From Hafnia alvei (GTDB lineage Bacteria > Pseudomonadota > Gammaproteobacteria > Enterobacterales > Enterobacteriaceae), in the NCBI RefSeq assembly GCF_964063325.1, contig NZ_OZ061315.1:4030001-4094000 (forward strand): a stretch of DNA of 64,000 nucleotides. Direction: 5' to 3'. Positions 7,766 to 16,246 of this stretch are shown here, in pieces. Each line of letters starts with the position of its first letter. The first letter of the stretch is position 1. Under the pieces are notes generated by a model that saw only the letters and a program-made list of their open reading frames with translations, searched no databases and was not told the DNA's origin. The position numbers and the translations under genes were made by a program.

Positions 7766-9811
7766 ATGCTTTCCTCACTCATTGTCCGCACCAAGTCCGG
7801 ACGCATTATCCCCGTAGTTCTCGCCGCTATGTTAATGGCTGCGTGCTCGGGACAAGCTCCACAGACGCCTGCGGCAAATATTCAGGCTGAAGCCACGGCT
7901 TCATCCGAATACTATCTGCAACAAATGCAGCAGAGCAGCGATGATAACAAGGCTGACTGGCAATTACTCGCCATTCGTTCCCTGATCCGCGAAGGAAAGC
8001 TCCCACAAGCGGCGGAATTGCTGGGCAAACTACCGCAAGAGCTAACTGATGTCCAACGTCAGGAACAGCAGCTAGTTAGCGCTGAGCTCAGCATCGCACA
8101 AAAAAATATGCCTAACACCTCGGCGATTTTAGCCAAGTTAGACGTCGACTCGCTTTCTAACAGCCAGAAGACCCGCTACTACCAAGCGGTTATCGACGCC
8201 AGCCAAGGCAAAGCCTCATTGCCGGTTATCCGCGCCTATATTGCTCAAGAGCCGTTGCTCAATGACAAACAGCGTCTGCAAAATATCAATGGCACCTGGG
8301 CTGCACTAACTCAGTTAACGCAGGCCGACCTGAATAGTTTGGTCATTAACGCCGACGAAAATATTCTGCAAGGCTGGCTGGATCTGCTGCGTCTGTATCA
8401 AGACAACAAGCAAGATCCAAGCCTGCTGAAAGCCGCGATCAAAGATTGGCAAACTCGCTATCCAAACAATCCGGCCTCCAAAGTATTGCCAACCGCGCTG
8501 GATAACGTGCTGAATTTTAAACAGGCCTCAACCTCAAGCGTTGCCCTACTGTTACCGCTAAACGGTCAGGCTCAGGTTTTCGCTAACGCGATCCAAGCAG
8601 GTTTTAACGCCGCGAAAAACGGTGCTATCACCCAAAGCGCGCTAAGCCAGCCACAGCCAGCGGCTGCCCCAGACGATGCCAACGCGGCCCAGCCAACCAG
8701 CACCGACCCTAACGCTAACGGCGCAGTCAGCACCAGTGGGGCTGCGCCCGTAGCGGAAGCTACGCCTGCAGCAGCGCAAACCGACGCCGACGGCATGCCT
8801 GTTGCACCTATCGTGCCGCCATCTGCCAGCAATGCGCAGATTAAAGTGTATGACACCAGCTCCCAGCCATTACCTGCCCTGCTAGCACAGGCCAAGCAGG
8901 ATGGTGCAACGCTGGTTGTTGGCCCACTGCTGAAAGAAAATGTGGATCAGTTATCCGCTGGCAGCACACCGTTAAACGTACTGGCGCTGAATCAGCCAGA
9001 ACAGGTGCAAAACAATCCCAATATCTGCTACTTCGCGCTGTCTCCTGAAAATGAAGCACGCGATGCGGCTAAACATATTTGGGATCAAGGCAAACGCAAC
9101 CCGCTCATTTTGACCCCGCGTGGAGCATTAGGCGATCGCGTGGCTAAAGCCTTTGCTCAAGAATGGCAACAGCTGGGCGGTTCAACCGTTTTACAACAGG
9201 GCTTTGGCTCAACGGGTGAGCTGCGTCAGTCGATTAACGGCGGTACAGGTATTCGCATGACCGGGCAACCTGTCATGGTTGCTTCAGCCTCCCAGCCCCA
9301 ATCCGTTACCATTGCCGGTTTAACCATTCCAGCGCCTCCGGCTGATGCGGGTGCAGTTTCCACCTCAAGCGGCAAAGTCGATGCGGTGTACATCATCGCT
9401 ACGCCTGCGGAACTGACGCTGATTAAGCCGATGATTGATCTGGCTAACGGTTCGCATAGCGGATTAGGCTTGTATGCAAGCTCACGTAGCTACCAAGCGG
9501 GTTCTGGCCCTGATTTCCGTTTAGAAATGGACGGACTGCAGTTCAGTGATATTCCATTGCTGGCGGGTAGTAACCCTGCCTTGATGCAACAAGCCGCTGC
9601 TCAGTTCAAAAATGACTACTCTCTGGTTCGCCTGTATGCCATGGGTGCCGATGCTTGGGTGCTGGCAAATCACTTCTCGCAGATGCGTCAGATTGGTGGT
9701 TTCCAATTGAATGGCTCCACCGGTGTTCTCAGTGCGGACAGCAACTGCGTCATCAACAGGAAGTTGCCATGGCTCCAGTACCGTGCAGGAAGCATAGTGC
9801 CGATGCAATAA
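7766..9811 (+). CDS. lpoA: LpoA, outer-membrane lipoprotein activator of PBP1A
   Basis: Outer-membrane lipoprotein that reaches through the periplasm to activate PBP1A (MrcA) in peptidoglycan synthesis. The signal peptide ends in the lipobox-like AMLMAAC, with Cys near residue 28. An N-terminal TPR-like region follows, then a C-terminal domain of the periplasmic-binding type (LVVGPLLKENVDQL, ICYFALSPENEARDA). Between them, at about residues 290-350, is an Ala/Pro/Thr-rich low-complexity insert, which the E. coli protein also has. It has 681 residues (E. coli 678). The last 43 bases overlap yraN, so the two are probably translationally coupled. Confidence 0.95.
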   Translation: MLSSLIVRTKSGRIIPVVLAAMLMAACSGQAPQTPAANIQAEATASSEYYLQQMQQSSDDNKADWQLLAIRSLIREGKLPQAAELLGKLPQELTDVQRQEQQLVSAELSIAQKNMPNTSAILAKLDVDSLSNSQKTRYYQAVIDASQGKASLPVIRAYIAQEPLLNDKQRLQNINGTWAALTQLTQADLNSLVINADENILQGWLDLLRLYQDNKQDPSLLKAAIKDWQTRYPNNPASKVLPTALDNVLNFKQASTSSVALLLPLNGQAQVFANAIQAGFNAAKNGAITQSALSQPQPAAAPDDANAAQPTSTDPNANGAVSTSGAAPVAEATPAAAQTDADGMPVAPIVPPSASNAQIKVYDTSSQPLPALLAQAKQDGATLVVGPLLKENVDQLSAGSTPLNVLALNQPEQVQNNPNICYFALSPENEARDAAKHIWDQGKRNPLILTPRGALGDRVAKAFAQEWQQLGGSTVLQQGFGSTGELRQSINGGTGIRMTGQPVMVASASQPQSVTIAGLTIPAPPADAGAVSTSSGKVDAVYIIATPAELTLIKPMIDLANGSHSGLGLYASSRSYQAGSGPDFRLEMDGLQFSDIPLLAGSNPALMQQAAAQFKNDYSLVRLYAMGADAWVLANHFSQMRQIGGFQLNGSTGVLSADSNCVINRKLPWLQYRAGSIVPMQ

Positions 9812-10179
9812 GTAGGAAAAAAGTAGACCGGCGCCAAATTGGTGCGCAGTATGAAATAATTGCGCGCCAATACCTTGAACGTGTCGGACTTCATTTTTAC
9901 GCCGCCAACGTCACGCTACGTGGCGGCGAGTTAGATCTTATTATGCGCGATGGCGAAACGTGGGTTTTCGTTGAAGTTCGTTATCGCCGCACCTCTCTTT
10001 ATGGCGACGCAGCTGCGTCAGTCAGTTACACCAAACAACGCCGGTTGTTGCACAGTGCAGCAATCTGGTTGGCAGAACGCGGTGGCAGCTTCGATACCAC
10101 GGATTGTCGCTTTGATGTTTTGGCAATCACCGGTAGCCAGTTACAATGGTTGCCAAACGCATTTGCAGCGGCCGAATAA
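9769..10179 (+). CDS. yraN: YraN family (UPF0102) nuclease-fold protein
   Basis: Small protein of the UPF0102/YraN family with a restriction-endonuclease-like fold; cellular role not established. The pattern GGELDLIMRDGE...FVEVRYR holds the acidic residues of the PD-(D/E)xK-type site. The start at 9769 has AGGAAG upstream and gives 136 residues (E. coli 131). It lies 43 bases inside the end of lpoA in another frame. An upstream in-frame ATG would add 38 residues that are only lpoA read in the wrong frame, so I rejected it. It belongs to the lpoA-yraN-diaA-dolP cluster. Confidence 0.9.
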   Translation: MAPVPCRKHSADAISRKKVDRRQIGAQYEIIARQYLERVGLHFYAANVTLRGGELDLIMRDGETWVFVEVRYRRTSLYGDAAASVSYTKQRRLLHSAAIWLAERGGSFDTTDCRFDVLAITGSQLQWLPNAFAAAE

Positions 10180-10218
10180 TTTCGCCCGCCGCGCCTTGAA
10201 CCAATGGACAATTTTACC

Positions 10219-10809
10219 GTGCTGGAAAGAATCAAAGGCTGTTTTACAGAAAGTATTCAAACTCAGATTGCTGCGGCTGAAGCCTTGCCTGACGCTATTT
10301 CGCGTGCAGCAATGACGCTGGTGCAGTCATTACTGAACGGCAATAAAATTCTCTGCTGCGGTAACGGCACCTCTGCCGCAAACGCCCAGCATTTTGCCGC
10401 CAGCATGATTAACCGCTATGAAACCGAACGCCCAAGTTTACCGGCAATTGCACTAAATGCCGATAACGTGGTCTTAACTGCCATAGGCAACGATCGGCTG
10501 CATGATGAAATGTATGCCAAACAGGTTCGCGCACTAGGCCATGCAGGTGATGTGCTCCTAGCAATTTCAACGCGCGGAAATAGCCGTGATATTGTGAAAG
10601 CCGTGGAAGCCGCGGTAACCCGCGATATGACGATTGTGGCACTAACAGGCTATGACGGCGGCGAGCTGGCCGGTTTACTTGGCCAACAGGATGTGGAAAT
10701 CCGCATCCCGTCACACCGTAGTGCTCGCATACAAGAAATGCATATGCTTACGGTCAACTGCCTTTGTGACTTAATTGATAATACGTTGTTCCCCCATCAG
10801 GATGTTTGA
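10219..10809 (+). CDS. diaA: DiaA, DnaA initiator-associating protein
   Basis: SIS-domain protein that binds DnaA as a tetramer and stimulates its assembly on oriC for timely replication initiation. It is nearly identical to E. coli DiaA over most of its length, for example CCGNGTSAANAQHFAASMIN and LAISTRGNSRDIVKAVEAA. I prefer the GTG at 10219, which gives 196 residues starting VLERIKGCFTES and aligns exactly with the E. coli start. An ATG at 10204 would add five residues. Neither has a strong ribosome site. dolP starts 11 bases after its stop. Confidence 0.95.
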   Translation: MLERIKGCFTESIQTQIAAAEALPDAISRAAMTLVQSLLNGNKILCCGNGTSAANAQHFAASMINRYETERPSLPAIALNADNVVLTAIGNDRLHDEMYAKQVRALGHAGDVLLAISTRGNSRDIVKAVEAAVTRDMTIVALTGYDGGELAGLLGQQDVEIRIPSHRSARIQEMHMLTVNCLCDLIDNTLFPHQDV

Positions 10810-10819
10810 AGGAGTCTCG

Positions 10820-11416
10820 ATGACTAAGCGTTCCCCGTTCACCCGCTGTTTTCCTATCGCATTCATTGTAATGAGTGCGCTATTGCTTCAGGGATGTATC
10901 GCTGCTGCCGTTGTTGGTAGTGCTGCTGTGGCCACGAAAACCGCCACCGATCCCCGTAGCGTAGGGACACAGGTCGATGATGGTACGCTCGAAGCTCGCG
11001 TATCGAATGCGCTAGGCAAAGATGAGCAGTTGAAGAAAGAAGCGCGTATTGTTGCTACCGCCTATCAAGGCACCGTTCTGTTAACGGGTCAGGCACCAAC
11101 AGCAGATCTCGGCGCCAGAGCTAAACAGATAGCCATGGGCGTTGACGGTGCAACATCGGTCTACAACGAAATTCGTACCGGTAAACCGGTGAGCTTGGGC
11201 ACAGCCTCAAGCGATACATGGATCACCACCAAAGTTCGCTCTCAGCTGTTAACCAGCGATGCGGTTAAATCCTCTAACGTCAAAGTAACGACGGAAAATG
11301 GTGAAGTGTTCCTACTGGGTTTGGTAACGCAGGAAGAAGGCCAAGCAGCGGCGAAAATCGCCAGCCAGGTTAGCGGCGTTAAACATGTCACCACGGCGTT
11401 TACCATTCTGAAGTAA
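10820..11416 (+). CDS. dolP: DolP (YraP), outer-membrane lipoprotein with two BON domains
   Basis: Outer-membrane lipoprotein that supports envelope integrity and cell-separation amidase control. The lipobox LLQGC gives a lipidated Cys near residue 27. Two BON domains follow, at about residues 45-115 (LEARVSNALGKDEQLKK...) and 120-195 (WITTKVRSQLLTSDAVKSSN...). The ATG at 10820 has AAGGAG upstream and gives 198 residues (E. coli 191). It is last in the lpoA-yraN-diaA-dolP group. In E. coli dolP is a sigma-E regulon member; I did not find an obvious sigma-E promoter here. Confidence 0.95.
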   Translation: MTKRSPFTRCFPIAFIVMSALLLQGCIAAAVVGSAAVATKTATDPRSVGTQVDDGTLEARVSNALGKDEQLKKEARIVATAYQGTVLLTGQAPTADLGARAKQIAMGVDGATSVYNEIRTGKPVSLGTASSDTWITTKVRSQLLTSDAVKSSNVKVTTENGEVFLLGLVTQEEGQAAAKIASQVSGVKHVTTAFTILK

Positions 11417-11434
11417 CGTCAAAAAGACAATAAT

Positions 11435-11462
11435 AAAAAACCCCGTTGAGACGGGGTTTTTT
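11435..11462. terminator. Bidirectional terminator between dolP and mtgA
   Basis: AAAAAACCCCGT-TGAG-ACGGGGTTTTTT: a 12-bp stem with a 4-base loop and U-runs on both strands. It serves the convergent dolP and elbB-mtgA transcripts. Confidence 0.92.
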
Positions 11463-11487
11463 ATTTGTCGATTAGGTTAACTCAATC

Positions 11488-12225
11488 TTAATACAGCTTA
11501 TTCTGCTTCAGATAACCTTCGCCACCAAGCTGTCTCATTTGGCGTAAAATCCACTGCTGGCGGCGTAACACATAGCCGGAAGGTGCCTTGGCACTAAACC
11601 GATACGGGTTAGGTAATACGGCGGCTAAAAGAGCGGCTTCAGATGCAGTAAGGCGGCTGGCTGGTTTATGGAAATAGCGTCTGGCGGCTTCTTCAACGCC
11701 AAAAACGCCGGGGCCAAACTCCACAATATTCAAATAAACGGTTAATATGCGGCGCTTGGTCCATACCACTTCAGTGCCCAGCGTCAGCCCAGCTTCTAAT
11801 CCTTTACGCACCCAACTGCGGCCATCCCATAAAAACAAATTCTTAGACGTTTGCTGGGAAATCGTTGATGCGCCGCGCACGGGCTTATCCCCTTTGTCGC
11901 CACCATCGATCACCGATTCAATCGCGCCAAGATCAAAGCCCCAATGTTGTGGAAACTTTTGATCTTCAGCAGCAATCACGGCTAACGCCATATAGGGCGA
12001 AATTTCATCCATCGGCACCCAGTCTTGATGGGCAACGTAGCCGAAATCGCCGCTAAGCCAAGCGCCCAACTGGCGCTCAACCATCACCGCTGAAAATGGA
12101 ACCGGCAAAAAAGCAAAGATAACAATCCCCGCAGCCCATACACCAACCACGGCGAGAACCACTTTGACTGCCCAAAAACGCAGCCGTGTCAGCAAGCTAT
12201 TTCCCTGCCCGCGTCGCTTCTTCAT
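11488..12225 (-). CDS. mtgA: MtgA, monofunctional peptidoglycan glycosyltransferase
   Basis: Inner-membrane GT51 transglycosylase that polymerises lipid II into glycan strands. One membrane helix (about residues 18-42, VVLAVVGVWAAGIVIFAFLP) anchors a periplasmic catalytic domain. GT51 motifs are present: AVIAAEDQKFPQHWGFD (catalytic Glu), RGASTISQQTSKNLFLW, and VYLNIVEFGPGVFGVEEAAR. It has 245 residues (E. coli 242). Its ATG overlaps the elbB stop as ATGA, so it is translationally coupled to elbB. Confidence 0.96.
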   Translation of the reverse strand: MKKRRGQGNSLLTRLRFWAVKVVLAVVGVWAAGIVIFAFLPVPFSAVMVERQLGAWLSGDFGYVAHQDWVPMDEISPYMALAVIAAEDQKFPQHWGFDLGAIESVIDGGDKGDKPVRGASTISQQTSKNLFLWDGRSWVRKGLEAGLTLGTEVVWTKRRILTVYLNIVEFGPGVFGVEEAARRYFHKPASRLTASEAALLAAVLPNPYRFSAKAPSGYVLRRQQWILRQMRQLGGEGYLKQNKLY

Positions 12226-12875
12226 TCAGTCAGTTCCAGCACCCGCGCAACTAGTTTATCAATCCCTACCGCCGCTTCGCTGATAGAGTTAGCCAGCATA
12301 TAGGCAGGTGTTGTGACCACTTTCTGCTCCAAATCAACCACGATGTCATCCGCCGGACAAACAACGTGTTCGCCGCCCATCTTATCAATAGCCTCAGCGG
12401 TATCAGGATCGTTGCCAATCGTTAAACGCGTATGCACGCCTAACAACTTAGGCAGCATCGTTGGCGCAATACACATAAAGCCTAGCGGTTTACCCGCCTG
12501 ATGCAGCTGCTGAACCAATCGTTGCAGATCGGCATCAACGGAACATTCCGGCCCCTGCACGGCAAACGTACTCAGGTTTTTAGCTGCACCGAAGCCGCCG
12601 GGAACGATCAGCGCATCGAGTTCTTCTGCGTTAGCTTGGGAAAGCGGTTTGATATCACCTCGTGCGATACGCGCAGACTCCACTAATACATTGCGACTTT
12701 CGTGGCTCTCATCACCGGTCAGGTGATTAATCACGTGCATTTGAGGTTTATCTGGAGCAAAAAAGTAAACCTGAGCACCTGCGCGATCCAAGGCCAGCAG
12801 AGTTAAAACCGATTCATGAATCTCAGCACCATCAAAAACACCACATCCACTCAAAACCACACCGACTTTTTTCAT
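12222..12875 (-). CDS. elbB: ElbB, DJ-1/PfpI-family glyoxalase-like protein
   Basis: DJ-1/ThiJ/PfpI superfamily protein; the E. coli homologue shows weak glyoxalase activity and was tied to isoprenoid synthesis. It begins KKVGVVLSGCGVFDGAEIHE. The segment KPLGFMCIAPTMLP carries the nucleophile-elbow cysteine. I chose the ATG at 12875, with GGAG upstream, giving 217 residues, the E. coli length. An upstream start would add 25 residues without a ribosome site. It is the first gene of the elbB-mtgA pair and is separated from arcZ by an AT-rich gap. Confidence 0.94.
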   Translation of the reverse strand: MKKVGVVLSGCGVFDGAEIHESVLTLLALDRAGAQVYFFAPDKPQMHVINHLTGDESHESRNVLVESARIARGDIKPLSQANAEELDALIVPGGFGAAKNLSTFAVQGPECSVDADLQRLVQQLHQAGKPLGFMCIAPTMLPKLLGVHTRLTIGNDPDTAEAIDKMGGEHVVCPADDIVVDLEQKVVTTPAYMLANSISEAAVGIDKLVARVLELTE

Positions 12876-13107
12876 TTTTTTCTCCAAAAAATGGTTACTC
12901 AGCATATTTACCCAACACTTAACAAAGCTAAAGGTATGCATGCTAAGCATTAGAAATATTTAACAGTTTGATTTTTCTCAATGCAAAGGAACGTTTTTAC
13001 TGGAATTTTCCTAGTAACTATCTAGAGTTAAGTCAATCCTTAAAACGTTTGTATTAGGAAACACTAGGCTGCATCACACATTTTAATGAATCAACTAACA
13101 AGCAGTA

Positions 13108-13268
13108 AAACATGTTGGTATGTTGGTTCGGCTTCGCGTGAAACTCATAAGTTATGTTTACGCAATTGCTTCAATGCAATACCTTTAGAAAAACTTAAGC
13201 GTAGACACCCTGTTTCCCTGGTGTTGGCGCAGTCGTTGCGCACCCCAGCCTAGGCTGGGGTCATTTTT
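13108..13268 (+). ncRNA. arcZ: ArcZ (RyhA/SraH) Hfq-dependent small RNA
   Basis: The sequence CCCTGGTGTTGGCGCAGT at 13218-13235, followed by a GCGCA/TGCGC hairpin and the terminator, is the conserved core of E. coli ArcZ, which sits in this same place between elbB and arcB on the strand opposite arcB. The terminator is a perfect 20-bp palindrome (13242-13261) followed by TCATTTTT, 7 bases from the arcB stop. In E. coli ArcZ activates rpoS translation and is repressed by ArcA; the processed 3' half is the active form. The 5' end here is set by rough alignment (AACTCAT and TTTACG blocks) and may be off by 10-20 bases. Confidence 0.88.
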
Positions 13269-15605
13269 CTATTTCTTGGTCGTTTTATCCGCCCAGTCTC
13301 TCAACACTTTCACATCATGACGCCACTCATGTTTGAGTTCATCAACCCACTCCTGAACGTTATCCCACCATGCAGGCAATGATGACGTCTGAATCTGCTG
13401 AGCAACCTGTTGTAAATGACGTAAACCAACAGACCCTGCAGCGCCTTTGATTTTGTGACCTTCTTCGGTAATGCCTTTCTCATCGCGAGCGGTCATATTG
13501 GACTCAAGAACCGCTAAATAGCCTGGCATCATTTTTTCAAACATCTCAACGCTTTGATAGATGAGTTGCGGTCCGACTAAATCAATGTACTGTTGCAGCA
13601 TGTCAGTATCTAAAAGGTCTTCGGTATTGTGGGCCACTTTTTTACTCTCCACCTTTTTCTCCTTAGCCTTCGGCGCCTCATCCCAGAACTTCTTGATCAT
13701 GGCGGTTAGAGCGGGAACCGACAGCGGTTTGCTCAATACATCATCCATACCAGCATCAAGATATTCTTTCTTGTCTTTCAGCACGTTAGCAGTTAACGCC
13801 ACCAGCGGTGGCAAATCATCATAGTGCTCACATAAATTGCGAGCGATATCCAACCCCGTCATATCTGGCAACTGAATATCAAGCAGCACCAGATCGTATT
13901 CACCCGGCGTGAACATATCCAACGCCTGTTGCCCCGTCATCGCAACATCCACACTGTTGCCCAGTTTTTCTAGCACGGAACGCGCCACAATAACGTTTAA
14001 TTCAATGTCTTCCACCAATAGCACATGCAGCGCCGGCAGCGGTAACTCAGCATCTTCCGGCTGTGGAGATAGCGCTTCTTCCACCACGGGCGCATCAATC
14101 GAGAGCGTAAAGCATGAACCTTCGCCCGGCGTGCTGCGAACCACGATATCACCACCCATGTTTTGCGCTAAACGCTTGGAAACTGCAAGACCAATACCGG
14201 TGCCCGTTGCAGGTTTGCCACCATTCTGATCTTTCACCTGATAGTACATGGCAAAGATTTTATCTTGCTCATCCTGCGGAATACCAATGCCGCTATCCTT
14301 CACTTCAAAGAACAGTTTCCCATCGTTTTCACGCCATACTTTTACGTTTACGCCGCCTTTCTGAGTAAACTTGACCGCGTTCCCGATCAGATTCCATAGG
14401 ATTTGGCGCAGGCGTGTGCCGTCTGCCAAAATTTTATGCGGTAAATTAGGCTGTGGCTCTAAGGTGAAATCCAGTTTTTTTGGCTGCACCAACAGCCCAG
14501 AGAGGTTCTCTAAGTCAGTGAGGAAACCGGTGAAATCTATTGGTTGGTTATCAAGCTGAACCTTACGTCGTTCCAGCTTATCCATTTCGATAATGTCGTT
14601 GAAAATATTGCCGAGGGTAATGGCGCTCACATGAATAGTTTTGAGATAGTTTAGCTGCTCTTGATTAAGCTCGGTGTCGAGCAAAATACGGCTCAGGCCA
14701 ACGATACCATTCAGCGGAGTGCGGAGCTCATGGCTGATGGTGGAGATAAAAGTGGTTTTGTCGCGGCTGGCGTTTTCCAGCGCATCCTGATAACGCTTAC
14801 GCTCTGTGATATCACGGCCAAAGCCCATTAAGCCATGGCGTTTACCGACGCGATCATAAAACGGCACTTTGCGCAGCTCGAAGCAGGCCTTGCGCCCATC
14901 AGGATAAACTAGCCACTGTTCATAGGTCAGCGAGACGTTATGGCGGAATACTTTCTCATCGGTCTCAATGACTTTTTTGGCGATATCCTCATCGTAAACA
15001 TCACCCGGCTGTAGGCCAATCAACTGTTTCTCGCTCTTCCCCGTCAACAGCTCCATGGCGCGGTTGCAGCCAGAGAATTCTTCATTTTCATTGCGGTAAT
15101 AAACCAGATCGGGCGAAGCATCAAGGAAAGAGCGCAGCAGCGCCGACTGTTGTTCCAGTTCAATCTGCGCTTGTTCACGCTGATCGATTTCGTGCTGCAA
15201 GGTATCAAGCACCTGTAAGCGCGCGTCTTCAGCTTTCACACGCTCGGCAATTTCTTGGTTCAGTTGAACGATATTATTTTTTAGTTGCTGATTAAGCTCA
15301 AGATCGCGATAACGCATCTCTTCCAGCTTATTCACTAATTTAGACAGGCGTTGGCGTGACTCTTCCAACTGCTCCACGACTACGGAAAGAAAATAAACGG
15401 CCCATGGCGTGATCAGTAAACCAAAGAATACTGAACGGACAACGTCGATACTCTCAACTTGCCCGCGCAAAAGCATCGTTACGGCCATCTGCACCACGAT
15501 AGCTAATATAACCAGCACCGAAGCCAACAGGATGGAAAAGCGCACCAGCCCTAGTTTTACCATTAAATCGACATAGTATTGGGCTAATACCCGAATTTGC
15601 TTCAT
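13269..15605 (-). CDS. arcB: ArcB, hybrid sensor kinase of anoxic redox control
   Basis: Tripartite membrane sensor kinase that senses quinone redox state and phosphorylates ArcA under low oxygen. Two helices at about residues 22-77 anchor it in the inner membrane. A leucine-zipper-like coiled coil, a PAS domain (FLDASPDLVYYRN), a HisKA domain (STISHELRTPLNG), an HATPase (GTGIGLAVSKRLA), a receiver (LLDIQLPDMTG) and an HPt domain (EGHKIKGAAGSVG) follow. They carry the equivalents of E. coli H292, D576 and H717. The ATG at 15605 has GGGAG upstream and gives 778 residues, exactly the E. coli length. A TTG two codons up is unlikely. Its 3' end is next to arcZ on the other strand. Confidence 0.97.
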   Translation of the reverse strand: MKQIRVLAQYYVDLMVKLGLVRFSILLASVLVILAIVVQMAVTMLLRGQVESIDVVRSVFFGLLITPWAVYFLSVVVEQLEESRQRLSKLVNKLEEMRYRDLELNQQLKNNIVQLNQEIAERVKAEDARLQVLDTLQHEIDQREQAQIELEQQSALLRSFLDASPDLVYYRNENEEFSGCNRAMELLTGKSEKQLIGLQPGDVYDEDIAKKVIETDEKVFRHNVSLTYEQWLVYPDGRKACFELRKVPFYDRVGKRHGLMGFGRDITERKRYQDALENASRDKTTFISTISHELRTPLNGIVGLSRILLDTELNQEQLNYLKTIHVSAITLGNIFNDIIEMDKLERRKVQLDNQPIDFTGFLTDLENLSGLLVQPKKLDFTLEPQPNLPHKILADGTRLRQILWNLIGNAVKFTQKGGVNVKVWRENDGKLFFEVKDSGIGIPQDEQDKIFAMYYQVKDQNGGKPATGTGIGLAVSKRLAQNMGGDIVVRSTPGEGSCFTLSIDAPVVEEALSPQPEDAELPLPALHVLLVEDIELNVIVARSVLEKLGNSVDVAMTGQQALDMFTPGEYDLVLLDIQLPDMTGLDIARNLCEHYDDLPPLVALTANVLKDKKEYLDAGMDDVLSKPLSVPALTAMIKKFWDEAPKAKEKKVESKKVAHNTEDLLDTDMLQQYIDLVGPQLIYQSVEMFEKMMPGYLAVLESNMTARDEKGITEEGHKIKGAAGSVGLRHLQQVAQQIQTSSLPAWWDNVQEWVDELKHEWRHDVKVLRDWADKTTKK

Positions 15606-16246
15606 GTGCAACTCCCTTGGATTACGGTCTTTTAAATCATACCGTAAAACGATTGTTAAGGGAGGTTTCTGAGATTGAAATGGGATATCAAAAAGTTAAG
15701 TTCTACTTTGCCTAAGCGGTGTAAGGTTTCGTACGCTTAAAAGCCATAATTTTTGCATCAGTACAGTGCAAGCGTACGAGCAAGGCGGCTCAATCGCCGC
15801 CGCCTTGCATCCCGGCTTGGCACCGTTTTTCAGCCTGCTTCGCAGGTTCCCTCATCTCGTCATTCCGGCTTTAACGGAACGAACGGCAATCGCCATCCTG
15901 GCTCCTCCGTTCTTTCGCCGACGTCCCTGTCGGCGAATCCTAGCCTTCATTCCTCTATTCGGCTGAAAAACAACGTGCCAGAAAAGGTCAAAATCAAATT
16001 CAAAAGATTTTATTTGTTTAAGTTTTGGGAGAAAGAGCAACGCTAACAGTATGTTAGCGTTAGGGGAGGAGGCGCCAAGGATGGCGCATGCCGACCCGGC
16101 GCGAAGATGCCATCTCGGATAAAAGCGCGCGAGTGCAGAGACCACGCGCTGGTGGTCTCTGCCCGTACGCCTACACAGCACTGATATTGAAACTCGGTAT
16201 GAACAGGCGGGCGGAATATTACACAGTAACCCTAAAGACGCTCACG
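15606..16246. other. Gene-free structured region between arcB and yhcC
   Basis: These 641 bases hold several clear inverted repeats but no convincing gene. Seen: GTACGCTT/AAGCGTAC (15731-15738, 15770-15777); a perfect 10-bp stem GCAAGGCGGC/GCCGCCTTGC (15780-15808); TCGCCGAC/GTCGGCGA (15915-15936); AACGCTAACA/TGTTAGCGTT (16039-16061); AGAGACCAC/GTGGTCTCT (16137-16160). GGCACCG-TTTTTCAGCC at 15819 and its imperfect complement at 15961-15979 bracket about 160 bp. Frames open across it on both strands look like by-products of the repeats. arcB promoter sequences should lie in 15606-15730. It may be an interspersed repeat or a structured RNA; I cannot tell which. Confidence 0.55.

Noticed and set aside
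15753..16181. Open frames on both strands between arcB and yhcC (97 and 109 codons)
   Set aside because: They run through the inverted repeats and have biased Arg/Lys-rich composition and no ribosome sites. I treat the DNA as a structured or repeat region.
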